16,877 bases of DNA, taken from contig CACXFI010000101.1 in NCBI GenBank assembly GCA_902766875.1, positions 1 through 16,877 on the forward strand, written 5' to 3'. Shown here piece by piece: positions 6,863 to 14,375 of this stretch. The stretch comes from an uncultured Erysipelotrichaceae bacterium (GTDB taxonomy: Bacteria > Bacillota_I > Bacilli_A > RF39 > UBA660). A program made the position numbers and the translations under genes. Below the pieces are notes generated by a model that made no database searches, had not been told where the DNA came from, and saw nothing but the letters and a program-made list of their open reading frames with translations. Every line of letters starts with the position of its first letter. Within the stretch, counting starts at the first letter, position 1.

Positions 6863-7462
6863 TTGAATGTCAGAGATAGATATGATATAGCAACCATGAT
6901 AGCAAATACTAAAGAAAAATATAAAATAGAATTTGCTATAAGAACATTACTAGATAGTAATACTATATCTTCAAAACATATAAAAGATATAATAGAAATA
7001 ATTCTAAATTCTAAAAATTACTATCAAGCTAGATATGCCTATATTATAGCAGTAAATAGTACAGTAAGAGAAAGCAACAAAGTACTAGAATTAATTAAAT
7101 TAGTCACTCAAGAAGAAGATATATATAAAATAGAATATTCATCACTAGTAGCTAGAGCAAAACAAGTAGTAGATAGTGGTAAAGTACTAGAATTAACTAA
7201 AATAGTAACCCAAGCTAAGACTGAAAAAGAGGCTATAAATATAGCCAATGTAGCCAGAAATTTTAAAGTTTTAGATAGTAAATATACTATAGGTCTCACT
7301 AAATTAGCCCAAAATGGTATTGATCCTGATAGAATATATAAATTACTAGAAATAATAAATAATAATAAAAGAAAAACACTAGCAAAAGGTAAATATAAAA
7401 TATTAAGAAATAAAAAGGAAGTAAATAATGAAAGATCTATCAATAATAGAAACAGCTTTTAA
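6863..7462 (+). CDS. Helical-repeat (alpha-solenoid) protein 4 of 5, TTG start, unrecognised
   Basis: 199 residues from a TTG start supported by AGAGGTG. Four units begin at about 1, 36, 70 and 104. Units 3 and 4 are the most alike in the array: VLELIKLVTQ and VLELTKIVTQ sit exactly 34 residues apart and are also near-identical as DNA. The consensus here is clearest: D/S-S-x-K-V-L-E-L-x-K-[LI]-V-T-Q-x-x, then a KAEYA-like second helix ending VA. A cap (138-168) matches protein 3. The tail (169-199) is basic and Asn-rich and lies partly in a 35-nt overlap with the next gene, so the last dozen residues share DNA with protein 5. No catalytic motif is seen. Confidence 0.78.
   Translation: MNVRDRYDIATMIANTKEKYKIEFAIRTLLDSNTISSKHIKDIIEIILNSKNYYQARYAYIIAVNSTVRESNKVLELIKLVTQEEDIYKIEYSSLVARAKQVVDSGKVLELTKIVTQAKTEKEAINIANVARNFKVLDSKYTIGLTKLAQNGIDPDRIYKLLEIINNNKRKTLAKGKYKILRNKKEVNNERSINNRNSF
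7079..7196 (+). repeat. Direct DNA repeat within protein 4 gene, 102-nt period
   Basis: AAAGTACTAGAATTAA occurs at 7079-7094 and again at 7181-7196, with further similarity on both sides. The 102-nt offset equals one 34-residue protein unit, which points to a fairly recent in-frame unit duplication or homogenisation by recombination. Confidence 0.8.
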
Positions 7463-8075
7463 TAAAAATAATAACTCCCAAGAATTAATAAACAATATTT
7501 ATTTAGGTGAAGTTGCTAAATTGTATAGTAATAAATCCAGTAATCTAGATCAATTATATATAATTAATAACAAAAAGAAATTAACTTGTGCCGATATATA
7601 CGAAATAATAACCAGTAAATACCCAGAATATATATCACAGTTAATAATAGAAAATAAAGCTAATAATAAACTAAAAAATGAGGATATATTCAATAAAATA
7701 ATAAGTATAATAAATAACTGCAAAGAAGAATATCAAGCTTTTGGAATAGTATTTTTCATAACTCAAACCGAAAATATTGATACTAACTACTTACTAAAAA
7801 TAAGTCAAATATTAAGTACAACAAATACTATTCCCAAAATGTATTACACTCTTAAATTAGCTATTATTTCAAGTAGATTTATTAGTAATAAAAAAACAAC
7901 TGAATTAACCAAAATAATATCTAATTCTCTTACCGATAATCATGCTAAATATATTTATGACATAACAAAAAGAGACCTCAAAGAATCTAAAAATCCTATA
8001 AAAAAAGCTTATAAAGCCAGCAAAATTAAAAAATTAGAGCTAAATAAAAATCCTAATATTTACCTAACTAATTAG
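7428..8075 (+). CDS. Helical-repeat (alpha-solenoid) protein 5 of 5, unrecognised
   Basis: 215 residues. An N-terminal part (about 1-80) is Asn/Lys-rich and helical. At least three units of 33-35 residues follow, beginning at about 83, 118 and 153, with the family pattern in IFNKIISIINNCKEEYQAF and TTELTKIISN. The C-terminal tail is strongly basic (KKAYKASKIKKLELNK). The ATG at 7428 has AAGGA at 7415-7419 and lies 35 nt upstream of the end of gene 4, so translation is probably coupled. The last codons form the 5' arm of the operon terminator. No export signal or enzymatic motif is seen. The function is unknown. Confidence 0.78.
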   Translation: MKDLSIIETAFNKNNNSQELINNIYLGEVAKLYSNKSSNLDQLYIINNKKKLTCADIYEIITSKYPEYISQLIIENKANNKLKNEDIFNKIISIINNCKEEYQAFGIVFFITQTENIDTNYLLKISQILSTTNTIPKMYYTLKLAIISSRFISNKKTTELTKIISNSLTDNHAKYIYDITKRDLKESKNPIKKAYKASKIKKLELNKNPNIYLTN

Positions 8076-8090
8076 GATTTTATTATTTTA
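8047..8090 (+). terminator. Rho-independent terminator of the helical-repeat operon
   Basis: An 11-bp stem (8047-8057 with 8071-8081) has a 13-nt loop and ends in a T-rich tract. It overlaps the last codons and the TAG stop of protein 5. Confidence 0.75.
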
Positions 8091-8111
8091 ATAAATTTTA
8101 TCACATTTTCC

Positions 8112-8140
8112 TTTATAAAATCCTAAATTTATGATAAAAT
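8112..8140 (+). promoter_or_regulatory. Probable sigma-A promoter of frr
   Basis: An extended -10, TGATAAAAT (8132-8140), stands 17 bp from TTTATA (8112-8117), a moderate -35. It lies just after a terminator and gives a leader of about 20 nt containing the frr ribosome binding site. Confidence 0.55.
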
Positions 8141-8166
8141 GTACTTGAAGAAAAAAGGAGAGTTAT

Positions 8167-8709
8167 ATGGAAGAAATTATTACTAACACAGAAAATAAAA
8201 TGAATTTATCTATTGAAAATATGGAACAAAAATTTATTAATGTAAGAGCAGGCCGTGCTAACGCCAGTATCTTAGATGGAATTATGGTCCCTTATTACGG
8301 AGTACCAACCCCAATTAATCAGATAGCTAATATCTCTATACCAGAAGCTAGACAATTATCAATTAAACCATATGATAAATCTGCATTAGGCGATATAGAA
8401 AAAGCCATCTTTGAAGCAAATATAGGACTTACTCCTAATAATAACGGAGAATCAATCTTTCTAACTATACCAGCCCTAACAGAAGATAGAAGACGTGAAC
8501 TAGTAAAACAAGTTAAAGGTATAGCAGAAGATACTAAAATAGCTCTAAGAAATATTAGACAAGATGCTAATAACGACATCAAAAATCTAGAATTACCTGA
8601 AGATGATGAAAAAAGAGGTAATGAAAGAGTTCAAGAACTTATCAATAAATATAATAAAATAATAGATGAAAAATTAAAAGAAAAAGAAGAAGACTTAATG
8701 AGTATATAA
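8167..8709 (+). CDS. frr: Ribosome recycling factor
   Basis: This 180-residue RRF, with EF-G, splits the post-termination 70S ribosome and mimics a tRNA in the A/P site. The length is close to the usual ~185 residues. Family blocks are plain: FINVRAGRANASILDGI near the N-terminus, YYGVPTPINQIANIS, ARQLSIKPYDKSALGDIEKAI, LTEDRRRELVKQVK and the C-terminal long-helix block RNIRQDANNDIKNL. The start ATG follows AAAAAAGGAGAG (8151-8162). In many Bacillota frr follows tsf and pyrH. Here it follows the helical-repeat operon and has its own promoter. The next gene starts 20 nt downstream with no terminator between, so the two are probably co-transcribed. Confidence 0.97.
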   Translation: MEEIITNTENKMNLSIENMEQKFINVRAGRANASILDGIMVPYYGVPTPINQIANISIPEARQLSIKPYDKSALGDIEKAIFEANIGLTPNNNGESIFLTIPALTEDRRRELVKQVKGIAEDTKIALRNIRQDANNDIKNLELPEDDEKRGNERVQELINKYNKIIDEKLKEKEEDLMSI

Positions 8710-8729
8710 GATAACGGGAGGTTATATTC

Positions 8730-9509
8730 ATGGTTGAAAGAACTACAAATTACAATATTACTAAAATAAATAATAAAAAAGTCTTTGTTCCTAGTAAAAA
8801 AGACTTATATATAATGCAAGATTTGGGAGTAAATATATATAACTATTTAATATGTAAGGCTATAGATACATTAGTTTTAGAAAATCCAAAAGGATCAATT
8901 TTAAAAGAATATAAAGAATATGATAGAGATATAGTAGAATTTATATGTAAAATATATCCTGAAGAAACTAAAAATATAGCTAAATATTATCGCTATAGCC
9001 TAAGTAAAATTGCAACTGACCTTGTAAATAAATCTAATGATACATCAGTAACAACAATTGATAATCTAGTAGCATTACACGATAAAAATATAGTATTACA
9101 AAATATTGATGAAGTACAAATACTAGATTCAGTAATTAATAGATTAGCTCTTAAATTACCATTAATGCCAGAATATAGATATGAATATAAAGAGCCTAAT
9201 ATTTGGTTAGATACAATCTTTTCAGGAAATGTTATAAAGTGGTTAGAAGAAAGATATTGCAATTTAAGCTTCGCAAACTTTGAAACAAAGAAAAAATTAT
9301 CAGAAATAGAACCATATTATGCATTAAAAGATTATGTCGATTATGGTGAAAATTATCTCCTAACAAAAGGAATAACAGCATATTTAAAAAGATACGGAAT
9401 GACAAATTATTATAATCAAGACTATATTGGGAATTGTAATTTAGATAATCCAAATAACAAAGTAAAAACATTATCAAGAATAATAAATAAATCAGATAGT
9501 TTTAAATAA
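8730..9509 (+). CDS. Unrecognised 259-residue cytoplasmic protein
   Basis: The start ATG has a strong GGGAGG (8716-8721) and an 8-nt spacer, 20 nt after frr. The product is 259 residues, rich in Tyr, Asn, Lys and Ile, with no signal peptide or membrane segment. It lacks the 34-residue repeats of the upstream array. Recognisable features are only descriptive: a Tyr-rich stretch YYRYSLSKIATDL near residue 87, a PNIWLDTIFSGN segment near the middle and a charged C-terminus. I see no nucleotide-binding loop, metal site or DNA-binding helix-turn-helix. Position suggests co-transcription with frr, but its stop lies only 9 nt before the T-box leader and there is no terminator between. Function is not assigned. 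Confidence 0.8.
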   Translation: MVERTTNYNITKINNKKVFVPSKKDLYIMQDLGVNIYNYLICKAIDTLVLENPKGSILKEYKEYDRDIVEFICKIYPEETKNIAKYYRYSLSKIATDLVNKSNDTSVTTIDNLVALHDKNIVLQNIDEVQILDSVINRLALKLPLMPEYRYEYKEPNIWLDTIFSGNVIKWLEERYCNLSFANFETKKKLSEIEPYYALKDYVDYGENYLLTKGITAYLKRYGMTNYYNQDYIGNCNLDNPNNKVKTLSRIINKSDSFK

Positions 9510-9518
9510 AACAATAAT

Positions 9519-9705
9519 AAGAGACTAGTAATATTAGAGATGTTTAATAGAGAGTTGATGATAGTGGAATATCAATAAAATATCTAATATGAATTCACTC
9601 TTTAGTTTTAAATGGTAACGCATTATAGTTAAGAGAGTATAAGAAATTATAAAAAAAGGTGGTACCGCGGCTTTTGTCGTCCTTTTATGGTACCATCTTT
9701 TTATT
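9519..9705 (+). promoter_or_regulatory. T-box leader with Phe (UUC) specifier
   Basis: This tRNA-sensing riboswitch lies upstream of pheS/pheT. The signature T-box sequence GGTGGTACCGCGG is at 9658-9670. The base of stem I pairs AAGAG (9519-9523) with CTCTT (9598-9602). The specifier loop on the 3' side reads GAATTCACTC, placing TTC (Phe) at 9594-9596. The distal stem-I motif GAGAGTTGATG is at 9550-9560. The antiterminator pairs AAAAGG (9654-9659) with CCTTTT (9681-9686). The tRNA-acceptor bulge TGGT has T in the variable position, which fits the A73 of tRNA-Phe. Uncharged tRNA-Phe should therefore promote read-through into the following genes. Confidence 0.95.
9654..9705 (+). terminator. T-box attenuator terminator
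   Basis: AAAAGGTGGTACC (9654-9666) pairs with 9689-9701, one G-T pair included, followed by a T-rich run. This is mutually exclusive with the antiterminator pairing, as in transcription-attenuating T-boxes. Confidence 0.9.
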
Positions 9706-9717
9706 TTTAGGAGGAAT

Positions 9718-10005
9718 ATGAAATATAAAATAGATTATTTATTACAATACATATCACATCAAGAACTAAATAATATTTTAGATAGATATAACGAATATAC
9801 TCTAAAATCATTAGAAGATGAACGAGTAATAGTTTTAAATAATATAAGGTACCTAATAAAATATGGAGTATCAAATATTAATGAAGTAATCGAAAGAAAT
9901 ACCGAAGACTTTTTAGAAGATGAACAATCTTTCAGAAATAAAATTAAAAAATACGAAGAAAAAATGACAAAAGAAGAAGTAATACACTTATTAGAAAATA
10001 AATAG
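9718..10005 (+). CDS. Unrecognised 95-residue protein in the Phe-tRNA synthetase operon
   Basis: This is the first gene behind the T-box. The start ATG follows a perfect AGGAGG (9709-9714) with a short 3-nt spacer, and pheS begins 14 nt after its TAG stop. The product is a small, charged, mostly helical protein: YLLQYISHQELNNILDRYNEY near the N-terminus, then ERVIVLNNIRYLIKYG, and a Glu/Lys-rich C-terminal helix. There is no membrane segment or Cys. It resembles neither PheS nor PheT and is not the RNA methyltransferase or small Zap-like protein sometimes found near pheST. Position predicts induction when Phe-tRNA charging falls. Function is unknown. Confidence 0.8.
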   Translation: MKYKIDYLLQYISHQELNNILDRYNEYTLKSLEDERVIVLNNIRYLIKYGVSNINEVIERNTEDFLEDEQSFRNKIKKYEEKMTKEEVIHLLENK

Positions 10006-10019
10006 AAAGGATTAATATT

Positions 10020-11072
10020 ATGAATAAAGAAAATATAGAATTATTAATAAAAGAATTATTAGAAAAAATAGATAATTCAACTACAACAGAAGAATTAAAT
10101 AATATTAGAGTTGAATATACAGGTAAAAAAGGCAAAATTACCGAATTATCAAATAACATGAAAAATATTCCCAAAGAATCAAAAAAAGAAGCTGGAATAT
10201 TATTAACAAAACTAAGAAATACTTTCCAAGATAATTATGATAAAAAATTAAAAGAAGTAAAAGAAATAGAATTAAATAAAAAACTAGAAAAAGATAAAAT
10301 AGATATTACCCTACCTAGTACTAAAATCAAAAGAGGCAGTAAACATCCAATGAGTTTAACTATAGAAAGAGTAGAAGACTTATTCGTATCTATGGGATAT
10401 GATGTGGTAAGTGGACCCGAATTAGAGACAGATGAATACTGTTTTGAAAGATTAAATCTCCCTAAAGGTCATCCTGCCAGGGATATGCAAGACTCTTTCT
10501 ATATAACAGAAGAAAATCTCCTTAGAACTCAAACATCATCAGTTCAAGCTAGATACATGATGAATATGGAAGAGAAAAAACCAATAAGAATAATAGTGCC
10601 AGGAAAAACTTATAGAAGAGAAGATGATGCTACCCATTCACCACAATTTTCACAAATAGAAGGATTAGTCATAGATAAAAAAGAAAATAACATTTCCTTA
10701 GCAGACTTAAAAGGTACACTAGAAATATTTGCCAAAGAAATGTTAGGTGATAACCTTGAACTTAGATTTAGACCAAGTTATTTCCCATTTACAGAACCAT
10801 CATATGAAGTAGATGTAACATGCTTTAAATGTGGAGGTAAAGGATGTAATCTATGTAAACAAACAGGTTGGATCGAAGTATTCGCAGCTGGTATAGTACA
10901 CCCAAACGTTCTAAAAATGAATGGCTACGATCCTGAAGAATGGGGAGGATTTGCCTTTGGCCCAGGATGGGATAGAATAACCATGTTTAGATACGGTATT
11001 CCTGATATAAGACTAATGTATCAAAATGATATAAGATTCTTACAACAATTTGATAGAAAGGATAGTGATTAA
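10020..11072 (+). CDS. pheS: Phenylalanine--tRNA ligase alpha subunit
   Basis: PheS is the catalytic subunit of the alpha2-beta2 class II Phe-tRNA synthetase. It has an N-terminal coiled-coil arm (about 1-90) for tRNA contact, then the class II core: the SKHP block near 107, motif 2 region YRREDDATHSPQFSQIEG (198-215), FFPFTEPS-type block at 255-261 and motif 3 with Arg319. Four cysteines (268, 271, 276, 279) form a C-X2-C-X4-C-X2-C knuckle, common in Bacillota PheS. Motif 3 reads FGPGWDR where FGMGxxR is usual; the Ala and Arg important for the Phe and ATP sites are kept. The length, 350, is normal. It starts 14 nt after the small gene and lies 2 nt before pheT, under T-box control. Confidence 0.97.
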   Translation: MNKENIELLIKELLEKIDNSTTTEELNNIRVEYTGKKGKITELSNNMKNIPKESKKEAGILLTKLRNTFQDNYDKKLKEVKEIELNKKLEKDKIDITLPSTKIKRGSKHPMSLTIERVEDLFVSMGYDVVSGPELETDEYCFERLNLPKGHPARDMQDSFYITEENLLRTQTSSVQARYMMNMEEKKPIRIIVPGKTYRREDDATHSPQFSQIEGLVIDKKENNISLADLKGTLEIFAKEMLGDNLELRFRPSYFPFTEPSYEVDVTCFKCGGKGCNLCKQTGWIEVFAAGIVHPNVLKMNGYDPEEWGGFAFGPGWDRITMFRYGIPDIRLMYQNDIRFLQQFDRKDSD

Positions 11073-11074
11073 AT

Positions 11075-13450
11075 ATGATATTATCAAGAAAAATGATAAA
11101 TGATTACATCGATTTAGATCCAAAACTATCAATAAAAGATATAGCCGAAGATATGACCAGAGTAGGTAATGAATATGACTCATGTGGTCCACTAATACAA
11201 GCAACCAATCTAACAATTGGAAAAATTATAGAATGTAAAAATCATCCTGACAGTACCAAACTACATCTATGTAAAGTAGATATTAAAACAGAAGTATTAG
11301 ATATAGTTTGTGGTGCACCTAATGCTAGAAAAGGTATCAAAGTAATAGTAGCCAAAGATGGCGCTGTATTACCAGATAAAATAATCAAAAAAAGTATAAT
11401 TCTAGGTAGCGAATCAAATGGTATGCTATGTTCTCTAAAAGAATTAGGACTAGATAATAAATTTCTAACAGAAGAAGATTTAAATGGAATATCTGAACTA
11501 CCAGAAGATGCTCCAATCGGAGAAGATCCAATTAAATACCTAGAATTAGATGATGAAATAATAGATTTTGAATTAACCGCTAATAGAGGAGATGAATTAA
11601 GTAGCTTAGGACTAGCCTATGAATTGGGAGCTATATATTCTAAAAAAGTAAAAGATATCAAACTGAATCATAAAGAAGTAAATAAAAATATTAAGGATGA
11701 ATTTACTATAAAAGTCGAAACAGATAATTGCAAATTACTACTAGTAAAAAAAGTATGCAATTTAGAACTTAAAGAAAGCCCTAAATTCATAAAAAACAGA
11801 CTGATAGCAAATGGCATAAGGCCTATTAATAATGTAGTAGATATATCTAATTATGTCATGTTAGAAACAGGCCAACCATTACATTTCTATGATGCCAATA
11901 AATTAGGAGATACTCTAATAGTAAGAATGGCAAACAATAATGAAAAATTAATAACCTTAGATAACATAGAAAGAACCCTAACAGAAACAGATATTGTAAT
12001 TGCTAACGCCAAAAACCCAGTAGGTCTAGCTGGAGTAATGGGTGGACTTACAACCGAAGTAGAATCTGATACTAAAAATATCATAATAGAAGCTGCTATT
12101 TTTGACCCAATCCTAGTAAGAAAAACAAGTAAAAAAATAATAAGAAGCGAAGCTTCAAATAGATTTGAAAAAGGGCTAGACCCTAATAGAACTTATATGG
12201 CTATTGAAAGAGCCTGTCATTTATTAGAATTATATGCAAATGGTGAAACCGAAAAAGGAACTTTAGAATATAAAAATATAGATACAAATGATAAAACAAT
12301 AACCATTACCAAAGATAACATTAATAACGTATTAGGAACAAATATAGATAATAATACCATCATAGATATCTTTACTAGACTAGGATTTACTTCCAAATTA
12401 GAAAAAGAAAATATTATTGTAACCGTACCAACTAGAAGATTAGATATAAATATTAAAGAAGACCTAATAGAAGAAGTAGGAAGAATCTATGGCATAAATA
12501 ATATTAAAGGAAAATTACCAATATTAAATATAAAAAGAGGGACATACGATAAAAAAACAAGAAATCTTAGAAATAAATTAGTAGATTTAGGATTAAACGA
12601 AGTATTAACTCAAATATTCTTAAATAATGAAACAGCTAATATCTATAAAGACGATAATTACGAAATAGTAAAATTACTAGATCCATTATCAAGCGAAAAA
12701 GATTCACTAAGATATTCTATTATCCCTTCTTTAATGAAAGTATATGACTATAACAAAGCTAGAAACCTAAAAGACATATCCATATTTGAAATAGGTTCAT
12801 GTTTTTATAAAAAAGATAATAATTATGGTGAGTATAACAAACTAGCTATTCTAATGACTGGAAGTTATTACAAAGAACTAGGTCATAACAAAAACGTAGA
12901 TTTCTATATATTAAAAGGAATATTAGAAGAAGTACTAGATTATTTAGGATATCACGGAAGATACACATTTGAAGTAAAAGAAATACCAAACTATTTAAAC
13001 CCTTATCAAAGTGCTACCATAAACCTAAACGGTAAATACATAGGATATCTAGGTAAAGTACATCCAACTATCTATAAAGAAGATATCTTTGTAGCAGAAA
13101 TAAATCTAGATATATTAAACACTATAAGAACATCTAACCTAAAATATAAAGAAATAAATAAATATCCAAATATAAAAGAAGATTTATCATTTATAGTAGA
13201 TAAAGACGTAACTGCTGAAGAAATGATGAAAACAATCAAAAAATTATCTGGTAAATATTTAACTAATATAGAAGTATTTGATCTTTATACCGATGATAAC
13301 CTAGGTAAAGATAAAAAATCATTAGGATTTACCCTAACATTTGAAGACACAAAAAAGACCCTAACAGAAGAAGAAGTATCTGTTATAATAAAAAATATAG
13401 TGGAATCTCTAGCTAGCAAAAGAAAAGCTATATTAAGAGATAACAAATAG
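11075..13450 (+). CDS. pheT: Phenylalanine--tRNA ligase beta subunit
   Basis: 791 residues, full length for bacterial PheT. Domain order: an N-terminal start MILSRKMINDYIDL, an EMAP/OB-type tRNA-binding domain (about 39-150, with HPDSTKLHLCKVD and VCGAPN), the B3/4 editing domain (about 200-390, with ELTANRGDELS before it and SNYVMLETGQPLH within), the B5 domain (about 400-470), a catalytic-like core and the C-terminal anticodon-binding FDX-ACB domain (about 700-791, YPNIKEDLSFIVD). PheT edits mischarged Tyr-tRNA-Phe and holds the anticodon. It lies 2 nt after pheS and shares the T-box. AAAGGA at 11057-11062 serves the start. Confidence 0.97.
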   Translation: MILSRKMINDYIDLDPKLSIKDIAEDMTRVGNEYDSCGPLIQATNLTIGKIIECKNHPDSTKLHLCKVDIKTEVLDIVCGAPNARKGIKVIVAKDGAVLPDKIIKKSIILGSESNGMLCSLKELGLDNKFLTEEDLNGISELPEDAPIGEDPIKYLELDDEIIDFELTANRGDELSSLGLAYELGAIYSKKVKDIKLNHKEVNKNIKDEFTIKVETDNCKLLLVKKVCNLELKESPKFIKNRLIANGIRPINNVVDISNYVMLETGQPLHFYDANKLGDTLIVRMANNNEKLITLDNIERTLTETDIVIANAKNPVGLAGVMGGLTTEVESDTKNIIIEAAIFDPILVRKTSKKIIRSEASNRFEKGLDPNRTYMAIERACHLLELYANGETEKGTLEYKNIDTNDKTITITKDNINNVLGTNIDNNTIIDIFTRLGFTSKLEKENIIVTVPTRRLDINIKEDLIEEVGRIYGINNIKGKLPILNIKRGTYDKKTRNLRNKLVDLGLNEVLTQIFLNNETANIYKDDNYEIVKLLDPLSSEKDSLRYSIIPSLMKVYDYNKARNLKDISIFEIGSCFYKKDNNYGEYNKLAILMTGSYYKELGHNKNVDFYILKGILEEVLDYLGYHGRYTFEVKEIPNYLNPYQSATINLNGKYIGYLGKVHPTIYKEDIFVAEINLDILNTIRTSNLKYKEINKYPNIKEDLSFIVDKDVTAEEMMKTIKKLSGKYLTNIEVFDLYTDDNLGKDKKSLGFTLTFEDTKKTLTEEEVSVIIKNIVESLASKRKAILRDNK

Positions 13451-13466
13451 AATAGGAAGGTAAAAA

Positions 13467-14321
13467 ATGAAAAACAGAAAAGATGGAAAAAGAATACAAG
13501 TAAATGGAATGGAACAAATCTTAATCGATTTAAAACCAAATAGGAATGAAGCAGATGTCTTTATAGACAAAGATATAGATGTAACAGAATTAAAACAATA
13601 CCTAGATAAAAAGAAAAAAGAAGGAAAAGAATACACATTCTTTCATGCAGTAGTCCTAGCTATAGGTAAAGTAATATATAATAGAAACAAACTAAATAGA
13701 TTTGTAGCCAATAGACACTTATATGAACACAATAATATAGTTATCTCTTTCGTAGCTAAAGTATCATTTGACGATAAAAGCGAAGAAGTAATGCTATTAA
13801 TACCTATAGATGAAAAAGACAATTTAGATACAATAAGCAAAAAAATAAAAGATAAAGTAGATGCAATAAGGGTAAAAAAAGTAGATAAAAAAGGAGCAAA
13901 TAGTGCTATTGATACATTAGGTAAATTACCTAATATCATAAGAGTACCATTAATTGGATTATTAAAAAGATTAGATCAATTAGATTTATTACCAGAATCT
14001 TTAAAACAAGATAACCTATATTATAGCAGTACCATAGTATCAAATATAGGTTCATTAGGAAGTGAAGCAATATATCATAACAATACTAATCTAGGTACAG
14101 CTTCTTCAATTCTTACAATAGGCAAAATTAAAGATAAAGAAGTAATAACAGAAAATGGTAAAAAAGAAATAAGAAAAATATGTGATTTTGGAATGAATTT
14201 TGACGAAAGAATAGCAGATGGATTTTATCTCATAAAATCAGCTAAATTATTACAACATATAATAAGTAATCCAGAATTGCTAGAAGAAGATGCTAATACA
14301 AAAATAGAATTATCAGAATAA
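13467..14321 (+). CDS. E2/chloramphenicol-acetyltransferase-fold protein without catalytic His
   Basis: 284 residues with the catalytic-domain pattern of 2-oxoacid dehydrogenase E2 acyltransferases and chloramphenicol acetyltransferases. A helix FFHAVVLAIGKVI is at about 58-70, VVSF-like strand at 91-96, SNIGSLG at 192-198 and a C-terminal motif at 245-252. In true E2/CAT enzymes that motif is DHRxxDG with a catalytic His; here it is DERIADG, with Glu247 in place of the His. No lipoyl or peripheral-subunit-binding domain precedes it. The family is often labelled '2-oxo acid dehydrogenase subunit E2', but such a reaction is unlikely; the role is unknown. Start ATG 13467 has GGAAGG at 13455-13460, 16 nt after pheT without terminator, so it is probably in the Phe operon. 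Confidence 0.8.
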   Translation: MKNRKDGKRIQVNGMEQILIDLKPNRNEADVFIDKDIDVTELKQYLDKKKKEGKEYTFFHAVVLAIGKVIYNRNKLNRFVANRHLYEHNNIVISFVAKVSFDDKSEEVMLLIPIDEKDNLDTISKKIKDKVDAIRVKKVDKKGANSAIDTLGKLPNIIRVPLIGLLKRLDQLDLLPESLKQDNLYYSSTIVSNIGSLGSEAIYHNNTNLGTASSILTIGKIKDKEVITENGKKEIRKICDFGMNFDERIADGFYLIKSAKLLQHIISNPELLEEDANTKIELSE

Positions 14322-14346
14322 GAGTATAAAAATGCTCTTTTTTCTT
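14320..14346 (+). terminator. Rho-independent terminator of the pheST operon
   Basis: A 7-bp stem (14320-14326 with 14333-14339, one G-T pair) has a 6-nt loop and ends in a run of six T residues. It overlaps the stop codon of the preceding gene. Confidence 0.75.
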
Positions 14347-14375
14347 TTACCCAAAACAAAACAAATAAAAATATA

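Noticed and set aside
7108..7443. Minus-strand open frame inside solenoid gene 4, and similar ones across the window
   Set aside because: They lie antisense to well-supported genes, lack ribosome binding sites and have low-complexity Leu/Phe/Ser/Ile composition expected from reversed A-rich coding DNA.
8117..8126. Second copy of AAAATCCTAA after the solenoid terminator, as an antiterminator
   Set aside because: It lies downstream of the terminator, so it cannot be transcribed in time to compete with the stem; chance in A+T-rich DNA is simpler.
13643..13939. Minus-strand open frame inside the E2-like gene
   Set aside because: It is a complement shadow of a strongly coding + strand gene, with no start signal or recognisable product.
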